Positions 1 through 7,410 of a stretch of DNA of 33,448 bases are shown piece by piece (position 1 is the stretch's first letter; each line of letters opens with the position of its first letter). The translations under genes and the position numbers were made by a program. The notes beneath the pieces are model-generated. The model saw only the letters and a list, made by a program, of their open reading frames with translations, had not been told where the DNA came from and searched no databases. This DNA comes from Planctomycetota bacterium (lineage in GTDB: Bacteria > Planctomycetota > Phycisphaerae > Tepidisphaerales > Tepidisphaeraceae): assembly GCA_026693085.1 (NCBI GenBank), contig JAPLNB010000176.1:1-33448 (forward strand), given 5' to 3'.

Positions 1-646
1 CATTTCGGCGGATCGCGATGAGGTGAAAAGGATCATCGCGACCGGGTATACGCGCAATCGCATTCACCTGGCGGATACAACGGTGACCGAGATCACCTGT
101 CATGCGATCGGCGTGCGGCGGCAGGTCCCGGAGGCGATGACCATCATCGAAATCGGTGGGCAGGATAGCAAGCTGCTTCGATTGGAGGCGAGCGGGGCAG
201 TGCGGGACTTTGCGATGAATGATCGCTGCGCCGCGGGGACCGGGCGGTTTCTGGAAGTGGTGGCGGCGAGGTTGGATGCGCCGCTGCATACGCTGGGGGA
301 GTTGGCGGCGAGGAGCCAGCGGCCGGCGAGCATCAGCAGCACCTGCGTGGTGTTTGCGGAGTCGGAGATTATCGGGTTATTGGCGTCAGGCACGCCGCGG
401 GAGGACATTGTGGCGGGGGTGCAGGCGGCGATCGCGCAGCGGATGGCGGCGATGGCGGGGCGGGAGTTGGCCGAGCCGATTGTGTTTACGGGCGGCGTGG
501 CGTTGGTGCCGGGGATGCCGGAGGCGATGGAGAATGTGTTGGGGCGGAAGGTGAGGGTGTCGCCGGAGCCGCAGATGACGGGGGCGTTGGGGGCGGCGGT
601 GTTGGCGAGGAGACAATGCGTGGGGGCAGCGTGCTCCGGGGGATGA
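1..646 (+). CDS. Acyl-CoA dehydratase activase, BadF/BadG/HgdC family (5' truncated)
   Basis: The frame is open from base 2 at the window edge, so the N-terminus is missing. About 215 residues are visible, against a usual length of about 260 or more. These activases are ATP-dependent, [4Fe-4S]-bridged homodimers that inject an electron into 2-hydroxyacyl-CoA dehydratases or benzoyl-CoA reductases. Visible ASKHA-fold signatures are an IGGQDSK phosphate loop, NDRCAAGTGRF (first cluster cysteine), CVVFAESEI (second cluster cysteine) and FTGGVA followed by GALGAAVLA at the end. Both cluster cysteines are present. The partner dehydratase is not in the window and may lie to the left. The gene converges on the polyferredoxin gene with only 25 bases between them. 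The family call is confident. The substrate is unknown. Confidence 0.9.
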   Translation, partial: ISADRDEVKRIIATGYTRNRIHLADTTVTEITCHAIGVRRQVPEAMTIIEIGGQDSKLLRLEASGAVRDFAMNDRCAAGTGRFLEVVAARLDAPLHTLGELAARSQRPASISSTCVVFAESEIIGLLASGTPREDIVAGVQAAIAQRMAAMAGRELAEPIVFTGGVALVPGMPEAMENVLGRKVRVSPEPQMTGALGAAVLARRQCVGAACSGG

Positions 647-671
647 GAGCAAATGATCCGCGGTGCGGACC

Positions 672-1841
672 CTACAACTCGACCTGCTGAGACTGCGAAG
701 AGCCAAACCCGAATGTCCGCCGGATGCCGCGCTCGGGGCAGGCCTTTTTGCAGTCGCCGCAGGCAATGCAGTCTTTGCCGCCGATTTCGGTTCGCACATC
801 CAGGCCCATCGGGCAGGATTGGTCGCAGAGTTTGCAGTCGATGCACGCATTGCGGTCGATGGTCATGGAGGAGAGCGACAGGGGGGTGGTCAGGGCGTAG
901 ATGGCGCCCAGCGGGCAGAATGTGTGGCAGAAGGGGCGGGAGATCAGGACCATCAGCACCAGGAAGATCGCGAGAATGCTGAGGCGCAGCCAATGGCGAG
1001 CGGCGAAGTCCCACCATGGGACGGTGCGTTTCATGAAGTATTTGGGGATGTCGGCGGTGAGGGTGCCGGTGGGGCAGATGGCGCAGACGTAGAGTTGGTA
1101 GCGGGGAACTTGTTCGACGATGCTCTGGGGGGAGTTGAGGACGAGATCGGCCTGGCTGAGCATGTTGGGCATCTCGAAAGTGGGCAGGACGACGGTTTGG
1201 CCGGGCGCGACGGTTACGTCGGGGAAGTTTTTCTCGGTGTGGAAGATTTCGGTTTTGTTTTCGAAGCTGGCGAAACTGGCGATGATCTGGGGCGAGGGGA
1301 TGGAGGCGTTGCCGGGGTTGGTGATGGTGAGGCTGACGGTGATGTTTGGGCCAGTGCCTTTGTTGACATCGGGCTTGGCCAGTTGCAGGTAGCCTTTTTG
1401 TTCGAAGCCGACGAGCCAGGGGAGGATGAAGACGAGCAATGCCAGCAGGATGTATTTGCCGTGGCGGAGCACGCGCGGGAGGCGGAACTTGGGGCTTGGG
1501 ATCTTGTGCAGCAGGTCCTGGAGCAGGCCGAAGGGGCAGGCAAAGGCGCACATGAGTCGGCCGAACAGAGCGCCGATGGCGAGGATCGAGGCGATCGCGA
1601 AAACGGGGATCTGATGCACCGCCGAGCCGAGGGCCATCACGCCGATGGGGCAGGCCGCCGTGGCCCATGGGCAGCCGTGGCAGTTGAAGCCGGGGGAGCA
1701 GACGGATTTGAGGGATTTGGGGGGCAGGTGAAGAAGTTTTTCAAGTGAAAAGCCGAACATGTTCGCGTTCAGCAGCCACGTGGAGACGAGGCTGGTGGCG
1801 AAACGCAGGCGGGCATACAGCGGGGGGAGTTTTTGGGGCAT
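672..1841 (-). CDS. Membrane polyferredoxin, NapH/NosR/YccM-like 4Fe-4S protein
   Basis: This 389-residue membrane electron-transfer protein has about four to five hydrophobic segments. It carries the NosR/NapH-type loops CHGCPWATAACP, MCAFACPFG and FCHTFCPLG, and two classical ferredoxin motifs near the C-terminus (CIDCKLCDQSCP and CIACGDCKKACP). Between the membrane parts, at roughly residues 150-260, is an exported beta-rich stretch. Such proteins pass electrons between the quinone pool or cytoplasm and periplasmic reductases. It is the last gene of the selenium operon, 75 bases after the 79-residue ORF. The ATG at 1841 directly abuts a 14-bp tandem repeat and no Shine-Dalgarno sequence is visible. 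Electron delivery to a selenium-related redox protein is inference from position only. Confidence 0.85.
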   Translation of the reverse strand: MPQKLPPLYARLRFATSLVSTWLLNANMFGFSLEKLLHLPPKSLKSVCSPGFNCHGCPWATAACPIGVMALGSAVHQIPVFAIASILAIGALFGRLMCAFACPFGLLQDLLHKIPSPKFRLPRVLRHGKYILLALLVFILPWLVGFEQKGYLQLAKPDVNKGTGPNITVSLTITNPGNASIPSPQIIASFASFENKTEIFHTEKNFPDVTVAPGQTVVLPTFEMPNMLSQADLVLNSPQSIVEQVPRYQLYVCAICPTGTLTADIPKYFMKRTVPWWDFAARHWLRLSILAIFLVLMVLISRPFCHTFCPLGAIYALTTPLSLSSMTIDRNACIDCKLCDQSCPMGLDVRTEIGGKDCIACGDCKKACPERGIRRTFGFGSSQSQQVEL

Positions 1842-1869
1842 TTTCGATTTTCGAATTTCGATTTTCGAA
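1842..1869. repeat. Two perfect tandem copies of a 14-bp AT-rich motif
   Basis: The unit TTTCGATTTTCGAA occurs twice in direct succession (1842-1855 and 1856-1869) and contains the palindrome TTCGAA. It lies immediately before the start codon of the polyferredoxin gene, where a ribosome binding site would be expected. It is strikingly AT-rich for this GC-rich region. It could be an operator, a dispersed intergenic repeat, or an A-rich translation enhancer. Confidence 0.7.
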
Positions 1870-1881
1870 TGGGGGATTGGT

Positions 1882-1900
1882 GGCCGCGCGCCGCGTGGCC
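1882..1900 (-). other. GC-rich hairpin just downstream of the UGA of the 79-residue ORF
   Basis: Read on the minus strand, this is a 4-bp stem, an A-C mismatch, a 3-bp stem and a GGC loop. The loop lies 24 bases after the UGA that ends the 79-residue frame. The geometry falls within what is described for bacterial SECIS elements, but the hairpin is small and GC-rich DNA forms such hairpins easily. It may instead be a simple intergenic palindrome. Confidence 0.2.
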
Positions 1901-1916
1901 GGGGTTACAGGCCGCC

Positions 1917-2156
1917 TCATGTCTTGCAGTCTTTTTCGTTGGCCATGGTTTTGGAGAGGCTGTAGACGTCAAAGACCTGGCCGTCTTTGAGCATGAAGCT
2001 GTCGACAGTGGCGCCTTGGATGAAGACGGGGCCGGAGAGGGTTTGGGTTTGGTCGGTGTCGAGGGCGCGGACGCGGTGGCGTTCGAAAGCGAGGCCGTAG
2101 CCGAGGAGCAGAATGCAGATAACAAGGAAAATTACGCGGTAGATTGTCTTGTTCAT
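1917..2156 (-). CDS. 79-residue membrane-anchored protein, translationally coupled to selB
   Basis: I do not recognise this protein. Its ATG at 2156 overlaps the selB stop in the form ATGA, so translation is probably coupled. It has one N-terminal hydrophobic segment (about residues 7-22), giving a signal anchor, followed by a short soluble domain. The frame ends with DCKT and then UGA at 1919-1917. That UGA is followed by GGC GGC CTG and a TAA. If the UGA were read as selenocysteine, the tail would be CKT-Sec-GGL, a CxxU redox motif four residues from the end. The extension is only three codons, so frame openness gives no support. Only the motif, the context and a possible hairpin do. The gene itself is likely real. 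Recoding is speculative. Confidence 0.65.
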   Translation of the reverse strand: MNKTIYRVIFLVICILLLGYGLAFERHRVRALDTDQTQTLSGPVFIQGATVDSFMLKDGQVFDVYSLSKTMANEKDCKT

Positions 2157-4099
2157 GGCCGGGTCTCCGCAGTTTGTGGTTTGGCCAGGACGCGGCCGTC
2201 CCCGACGCGCTTGGTGAGGCCTTCGGCGTCGAATGCGTCGAGCATGGCCAAAGCCATCTTGCGGTTGGTGCCGATCGCGTCGCGGAAAGCGCCCAGTTCC
2301 AGGCAACGGGTCGTCTGGAACAGCTCCAATAGTTTCTTTCGGCACTCTTCGAATACGGACTTTAACATGAAATTGCCATCGAGCACCAGCACGGTTCCAT
2401 CCTCAGTGATGAGTTTCTCGAGGATGTGCATGTCGGGCTCGGAGATGCAAAGGTCTTTGATGAGGTTGCCGCGGGCGGGGGCGTTGACGCCGCTGGAGTG
2501 GATCAAAGAAAGGATCTGCTCGCGGAGGCTCATCAGGTGGGCGCTGAGCGGGGGTTGGAAGGATGCCAGGGCGAGGCGGCCATGTTTCACGGCCATCGTC
2601 CCGGGTTGGCAGAGGAGCTTGGCCAGGCGGGTGAAGTTCTTTACATCAATGGCGAAATGTTCGCAAACGTGGGTCGGGGTCATGCCCCAGGTGTAGGGGT
2701 TGGCGGCGTGGTAACGCTCGAGGACGTGGGTGACGGAGTCGATACACTCGGCAATGCGGGAGGTGATGGCAAACGCGCCGCCGGCGAGATCGGCAATGTG
2801 GCCTTGGCTGTCGGCGTTGCGGATCATCTCCGAAGCGTGGGGTTGGGGGCATTGGGTGAGCCCGGACAGCTCGCAAGTGTCGAGGATGGGATCGGGGCCG
2901 GCGAACAGTTCGCTGAGGAAGAAGTCACCATCGGCTGCGGCGCGGGCAGCGCGGAGAAGGCGGTCGAGGAGCGATTCGGTGACTTTGCGCATTTTCTGGG
3001 GGCGGGCGGAGAGGACAATGCCGCCGCCGAGGGTGACGGCGGGGGATACCGCGCGGATGATGAAGCGATCGCCGGCGGCAACCGCGAGCGGTTCGGTGAG
3101 GGCAACGTGAGCGATGGCTTCCTGACGCGGTTGCAGGGTATCGCAGTCGAGCAGTTTGAACGAGGCTTCGACCATGCCGGTGCCGGTGTGCAGGAGGCAG
3201 AGGAAGCGGCGTTTGAGGACGTGATCGTCGGCGGCATTCTGGAGGGAGACGACCAGTTCGTTGGTTGGGCGGTAGAAGCCGAGGGCGGCGACAGTCATGC
3301 CGCGGGCGACCTGCTGGGGCTCGATATCGCGGACGTTGACGGCGCAGCAGCAGTTGGCGTAGGCGGCGGGCGAATCGTGTTTGTAGGACTGGATGGTGCG
3401 GACCGTCAGTTCGCGGCCAAGGGGCAGGAGGTCAAGTTTTTCGCCAACTTGGATTTGCCCGGTCATCGGGATGCCGGTGACGACGGTGCCATAGCCTTTG
3501 ACGCCGAAGACGCGCTCGACGTTCATGCGGAAGGCGCGGCGGTCGCCGGTGCGCTGGCGGACCCGATCGACCAGGTGTTCGATCATGTCGGCGACGTCAC
3601 CGATGCCCTCGCCAGTCTTGTTGGAGACGGGGATGATGGGGGCGTCGGGGAAGCCGGCGCGGACCATGAAGGCGGCGACGTCCTGCTTGGCCAGCTCGAG
3701 CATTTCGGGCTCGACCATGTCGATTTTGGTCAGCGCGACCATGACCTGGGGGGCGCGGAGGAGCTTGATGATTCTGATGTGCTCGTCGGTCTGGGGCATG
3801 ACGCCGTCGTCGGCGGCGATCACCAGCAGGAGAACATCGATGGAGGTGGCGCCGGCAACCATGTTGCGGATGAAGTCCTTGTGGCCGGGGACATCGACGA
3901 TGCCGACCACGCGGCGGCCGCGGAGCAGGCACGGTGCGAAGCCAAGGTCGATGCTCATGCCGCGGGCCTTTTCTTCGGGGAGGCGGTCGGTTTCGCAGCC
4001 GGTGAGCAATTTGACGAGGGAGGTTTTGCCGTGGTCAACGTGGCCGGCGGTGCCGACGATGGCGTGTAGGATCTCGGGAACAGCTTTGATGACCGGCAT
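2153..4099 (-). CDS. selB: Selenocysteine-specific elongation factor SelB
   Basis: This 648-residue GTPase carries Sec-tRNA(Sec) to ribosomes paused at UGA next to a SECIS hairpin. It has G1 GHVDHGKT (residues 19-26), G3 DVPGH (69-73) and G4 TKID (124-127), followed by EF-Tu-like beta-barrel domains. Its C-terminal winged-helix repeats bind the SECIS RNA and run from about residue 400 to the end. The length fits bacterial SelB. The ATG at 4099 lies five bases after the selA stop, with an AAGGA sequence inside the end of selA. Its own stop overlaps the next ORF as ATGA. A full-length SelB with its winged-helix region implies that this organism decodes UGA as selenocysteine. Confidence 0.97.
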   Translation of the reverse strand: MPVIKAVPEILHAIVGTAGHVDHGKTSLVKLLTGCETDRLPEEKARGMSIDLGFAPCLLRGRRVVGIVDVPGHKDFIRNMVAGATSIDVLLLVIAADDGVMPQTDEHIRIIKLLRAPQVMVALTKIDMVEPEMLELAKQDVAAFMVRAGFPDAPIIPVSNKTGEGIGDVADMIEHLVDRVRQRTGDRRAFRMNVERVFGVKGYGTVVTGIPMTGQIQVGEKLDLLPLGRELTVRTIQSYKHDSPAAYANCCCAVNVRDIEPQQVARGMTVAALGFYRPTNELVVSLQNAADDHVLKRRFLCLLHTGTGMVEASFKLLDCDTLQPRQEAIAHVALTEPLAVAAGDRFIIRAVSPAVTLGGGIVLSARPQKMRKVTESLLDRLLRAARAAADGDFFLSELFAGPDPILDTCELSGLTQCPQPHASEMIRNADSQGHIADLAGGAFAITSRIAECIDSVTHVLERYHAANPYTWGMTPTHVCEHFAIDVKNFTRLAKLLCQPGTMAVKHGRLALASFQPPLSAHLMSLREQILSLIHSSGVNAPARGNLIKDLCISEPDMHILEKLITEDGTVLVLDGNFMLKSVFEECRKKLLELFQTTRCLELGAFRDAIGTNRKMALAMLDAFDAEGLTKRVGDGRVLAKPQTAETRP

Positions 4100-4104
4100 G
4101 GGTG

Positions 4105-5496
4105 TTACGTTCCTTGGATGGCGGTGCGGACGGCGTCGATGACGAGCTGAGTTTCGCCGTCCAAGAGCGTTCGCATATCGAGGACGAGGTGGCGGTCCTG
4201 GAGGCGGCCGAAGAGCGAAGGGATGCCCAGGCGCAGGCGGCGGGCCAGGTCGTCGGGGGCAATGTCGCGATGGGTCAGGCGGACGACTTGGGTGGGGATG
4301 CCTTCGTCGGGGATGGAGCCGCTGCCGATGTAGGCAACGTCGGCGGCGACCGTGACTGAGAGGCCGGGGATTTCCTTGAGGGCTGTGGCGACGAGTTGGG
4401 CGTCGACGGCGAGGTCTTCGAGTTTGCGGCAGAGCATGCGATAAAAGGGGATGGCGTCGCGATAGCGGGCGTTAAGGAAATGGGGGAGCGTGGCTTCGAG
4501 GCCCGCCAGAGTAAGCTTGCAGACGCGGAACATGCGGGCGAAGGAGTTCTTGCGGATTTCCTCGATGATCGGTTTCTTGCCGCATATGATGCCGGACTGG
4601 GGGCCGCAGATGAGCTTATCGCCGCTGAAGCAGGCGACGTCGGCGCCGGCGGCGATGGAGTCTTTGACGAGCGGCTCGTCGCTGATGCCGAAGTCGTGCA
4701 GGGGGACGATGGCGCCGCTGCCGAGATCGTCGATGACGCGGAGGTTGCGGCGGCGGCCGAGTTCGGCAAGTTCGCGGATGTCGGGAGTGCCGGCGAAGCC
4801 GCGGATGCGGTAGTTGGAGGTGTGAACGTGGATGATGGCGCCGGTGTTGTCGTTGATGGCGCCTTCGTAGTCGCGCAGGTGCGTGCGGTTGGTGGTGCCG
4901 ACTTCGCGGAGGATGGCCGAGCTTTGGGCCATCACTTCGGTCATGCGGAACGAGCCGCCGATTTCGATGAGCTGGCCGCGGCTGATGATGACCTCTTTGC
5001 CCTTGGCCAGCGTGTTGAGGATGAGCATGGTGGCGGCGGCGTTGTTGTTGACCACCGTGGCGGCTTCGCAGCCGGTGAGTTCGACCAGCATGCGTTGGAT
5101 TTTCTCTTCGCGGAGGGATCGATCGCCGCTGTCGAGGCTCGCCTGGAGAACCGAGTAGTTGCCAGCGGTGGTCAGCACTTCGACGGCTTCGCGGCAGAGG
5201 GGCGATCGACCGAGACCGGTGTGCAGGAGAATGCCGGTCGCGTTGATGGCGCGGCGGCCGATGGGCTGGGTGAGCCGGATGAGTCGCGTGCGCAGGTCGG
5301 CGGCGAGTCGCGTTTCATCGGGCAAGGTGGAGAGGCCGGCGCGGATCTGGGCGCGGAGTTCGTCGAGCAGCGCGCGGAGTTCAAACTTGGTGATGCCGGC
5401 GCCGAATTCGGCAGAGAGCGACTTGCCCGCCGGTGAATCCAGGAATTCTCCCACAGAGGGTATTGAACGCAGCAGTTCGCTCTCAGACGCATCCAT
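4105..5496 (-). CDS. selA: L-seryl-tRNA(Sec) selenium transferase SelA
   Basis: This PLP-dependent enzyme converts Ser-tRNA(Sec) to Sec-tRNA(Sec) using selenophosphate. It is 463 residues long, typical of bacterial SelA. The PLP lysine is in SGDKLICGPQSG (Lys294), preceded by a VIDDLGSGA motif that contacts the cofactor. The N-terminal tRNA-binding region (LRSIPSVGEFLDSP) and the INATGILLHTGLGRSPL segment are intact. It sits 31 bases after the 3' end of tRNA-Sec and five bases before selB. The start codon is ATG at 5496, with AAAGGG about ten bases upstream. No defect is visible. Confidence 0.97.
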   Translation of the reverse strand: MDASESELLRSIPSVGEFLDSPAGKSLSAEFGAGITKFELRALLDELRAQIRAGLSTLPDETRLAADLRTRLIRLTQPIGRRAINATGILLHTGLGRSPLCREAVEVLTTAGNYSVLQASLDSGDRSLREEKIQRMLVELTGCEAATVVNNNAAATMLILNTLAKGKEVIISRGQLIEIGGSFRMTEVMAQSSAILREVGTTNRTHLRDYEGAINDNTGAIIHVHTSNYRIRGFAGTPDIRELAELGRRRNLRVIDDLGSGAIVPLHDFGISDEPLVKDSIAAGADVACFSGDKLICGPQSGIICGKKPIIEEIRKNSFARMFRVCKLTLAGLEATLPHFLNARYRDAIPFYRMLCRKLEDLAVDAQLVATALKEIPGLSVTVAADVAYIGSGSIPDEGIPTQVVRLTHRDIAPDDLARRLRLGIPSLFGRLQDRHLVLDMRTLLDGETQLVIDAVRTAIQGT

Positions 5497-5527
5497 TTTC
5501 GGTCAGCCCTTTGCGCAAGGAGAAAAA

Positions 5528-5623
5528 TGGCGGAGGTGCATGGGAATCGAACCCACCTGGGCTCTTGTCGAACCCACAACGGCTTTGAAGGCCGCGAGCG
5601 CCACCAGGCTACTATTCACCTCC
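5528..5623 (-). tRNA. selC: tRNA-Sec (anticodon UCA), CCA encoded
   Basis: Read on the minus strand this is a 96-base molecule. The acceptor arm pairs GGAGGTG with CACCTCC, with an eighth A-G apposition before the junction. The anticodon stem GCGGC/GCCGT carries loop CTTCAAA, so the anticodon is UCA. The long variable arm has a 6-bp stem (TGGGTT/AGCCCA). The T arm is GTGGG-TTCGATT-CCCAT, then discriminator G and an encoded CCA (5530-5528). Eight acceptor positions plus a 5-bp T stem and the long extra arm are the hallmarks of bacterial tRNA-Sec. It lies between selD (14 bases away) and selA on the same strand, so it is probably cut out of the operon transcript. Confidence 0.97.
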
Positions 5624-5637
5624 GCATCGGTCCGTCT

Positions 5638-7233
5638 CTACTTCTGCCGAAGCGCGTTATAGAACATCGCCACTGGTGCTCCTCCGAAGCCGATGCCCAG
5701 CGACACCGCTTCCGCGATTTCCTGCTCGGTGGCTCCGGCATCGCGGGCGGCTTTGGCATTGATTCTAACACATGGCTCGCACTTGCTCATCACGGATAAT
5801 GCGACGCCGATCAGTTTGCTGTACTTGGCGCCGAGGGCGTCGCCTTTGCCGACGGCGGCCATGTAGGCTTTGAATGCGTCGGCATCCGCGGGGACGGGCA
5901 GAACATCGGCCGAGGAGGGCGCGGGGCTTTGAGCGCCGCGTGCCGCGGCCGCAGCGACGGATTCGTCTGCGCAGCAGCACGAGCTTGCCGCCGGCGGATT
6001 CTGCGCTGGAGTCGTCATGCCGAATACCTCCGCTTTTTTCGTTGTTACACGGATGCGCCCCTGTGGATGGGACGCTGTGACGCGGCCGATGACGTGTCCG
6101 GTCACGCCGCCAGCACGCAGGTCCGCGACGAACTTCTCGACGTTCCGGGCCGGCAGAAAAACCAGCAAACCTCCGGACGTTTCGGGACCAAAGAGGATGG
6201 CCTGCTGGCCTGCCGTCAGATCGCTCATCTCCAGCAGGTCTTCCGGGACCGACTCCCGGTTGCGCTCGACTGCACCGGGGACGACATCGGCGGCGGCGAG
6301 TTCGGCGACGCCTTCAAAGAGCGGGATGGCGTCGAATTCGAGCGTGGCCTCGATCTGGCTGTTCTGGACGATCTCGGCCATGTGCCCGAGGAGGCTGAAG
6401 CCGGTAACATCGGTGGCGGCGTGGGCGCCCTGTTCGACCATCAATTGGCCGCCGAGCTTGTTCAGGGTGGCCATGGACTTCGCGACCGGAGCGACCATTT
6501 CATCGGAAGCGCGGCCGACCTGATGGGCAAAAACCGCGATGCCGCTGCCGAGGGGCTTGGTCAGGACGATCACATCGCCGACCTGGGCGCCGGCGTTGCG
6601 GACGAAAGCGTTTCCTGGGCAGGTGCCGACGACCGCGAACCCGCATTTGACTTCTTCATCGTTGATGCTGTGCCCGCCGATGACGCAGACGCCGGCCTCA
6701 CCCATTTTCTCGATGCCGCCGCGGAGAATCTCACGCATGGCGTTGGCGGGGAGCGAGTCGATGGGGAAGCCGATGATCGACAGCGCGACCTGCGGGACAG
6801 CGCCCATCGCGTAGATGTCGCTCAGGGAGTTGGCGGCGGCGATTTGGCCGAATGTGTAAGGGTCATCGACGGCCGGGCAGAAAACGTCCACCGTGAGGAT
6901 GGTTGCCGTCTCTTCGCAGAGCATGATGACCCCCGCGTCGTCGCCGGCGCTGGCGCCGACCACCACGCGGGGATCGTTGATTTCGGGCAGGCCGGTGAGA
7001 ACCTCTTCGAGAACGCCTTTGCTGATTTTCGAAGCGCAGCCGGCGTTGCGGACATGCTCGGTGAGGCGAACCGGGCCGGTGATGGGGGGAACCTTCTCCC
7101 CGGCGCAGTGGCAGAGATCCTGTTGTTTGAACAGGTCGCACGGGCACGGCTGACGCACGTCGCAGATGCAGTGGCCGAGCGCGATCGACCGTTTCATGAC
7201 GCGCCTTCGCTTTTCAAGCTGCTGCGAAGTCAA
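5638..7233 (-). CDS. selD: Selenophosphate synthetase SelD with cysteine-rich N-terminus and C-terminal AhpD/CMD-type domain
   Basis: SelD makes selenophosphate from selenide and ATP. The core starts near residue 55 and shows NAGCASK, with catalytic Cys66 and Lys69 conserved, plus the glycine- and Asp-rich ATP-binding segment GDDAGVI. It is 531 residues, against about 350 usual. The N-terminal extension has three CxC pairs within 22 residues (CIC, PCPC, CHC). The C-terminal ~80 residues form an AhpD/carboxymuconolactone decarboxylase-like domain with a CEPC dithiol (485-488). A low-complexity linker joins the last two. I chose the TTG start at 7233 because AGGAGG lies five bases upstream. ATG at 7197, with a weaker GAAGG, is the alternative, and both keep the CxC cluster. 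A seven-codon frame (ATG at 7237) overlaps the TTG start. The gene heads the sel operon. Confidence 0.95.
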   Translation of the reverse strand: MTSQQLEKRRRVMKRSIALGHCICDVRQPCPCDLFKQQDLCHCAGEKVPPITGPVRLTEHVRNAGCASKISKGVLEEVLTGLPEINDPRVVVGASAGDDAGVIMLCEETATILTVDVFCPAVDDPYTFGQIAAANSLSDIYAMGAVPQVALSIIGFPIDSLPANAMREILRGGIEKMGEAGVCVIGGHSINDEEVKCGFAVVGTCPGNAFVRNAGAQVGDVIVLTKPLGSGIAVFAHQVGRASDEMVAPVAKSMATLNKLGGQLMVEQGAHAATDVTGFSLLGHMAEIVQNSQIEATLEFDAIPLFEGVAELAAADVVPGAVERNRESVPEDLLEMSDLTAGQQAILFGPETSGGLLVFLPARNVEKFVADLRAGGVTGHVIGRVTASHPQGRIRVTTKKAEVFGMTTPAQNPPAASSCCCADESVAAAAARGAQSPAPSSADVLPVPADADAFKAYMAAVGKGDALGAKYSKLIGVALSVMSKCEPCVRINAKAARDAGATEQEIAEAVSLGIGFGGAPVAMFYNALRQK

Positions 7234-7296
7234 CCATTCCTCCTGCCAGGGGATAGAGCCGCAAAATAGCGGTCAGTATTCGACGCCAGCCATGCC

Positions 7297-7302
7297 ATTA
7301 TA
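7297..7302 (-). promoter_or_regulatory. Probable -10 box for the selD operon
   Basis: Read on the minus strand this is a perfect TATAAT, about 64 bases before the selD start and downstream of the preceding terminator. The -35 region is weak (TTTGTG at 16-base spacing). It implies that selD, tRNA-Sec, selA and selB start from their own promoter. Confidence 0.5.
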
Positions 7303-7350
7303 TCGGCCCGGCCGGCAACACAAAGACGCATCGATTGCTTTGTGGTTTCG

Positions 7351-7385
7351 AAAAAAGAAAGGGAAACCGCGGGGGTTTCCCTTTC
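7351..7385 (-). terminator. Intrinsic terminator of the candidate selenoprotein gene
   Basis: Read on the minus strand, a perfect 12-bp stem (GAAAGGGAAACC with its complement) closes a five-base loop and is followed by six T residues. It begins 25 bases after the second stop (7411) of the upstream gene, but 175 bases after the internal UGA. This fits a gene whose true end is at 7411. Confidence 0.9.
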
Positions 7386-7410
7386 CTGACTTGCGCCCGA
7401 ACGATCGGAA

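Noticed and set aside
644..700. UGA stop of the CoA dehydratase activase as a possible selenocysteine codon
   Set aside because: The family normally ends here (GALGAAVLA plus a short tail), and the following codons run antisense into the polyferredoxin gene.
2426..4069. A 547-codon open frame on the plus strand opposite selB, and similar long frames opposite selA, selD, the LEPR-xLL gene, folD, rimO and others
   Set aside because: These are antisense shadows of strongly conserved genes in GC-rich DNA. Their translations are biased in composition and show no family motifs.
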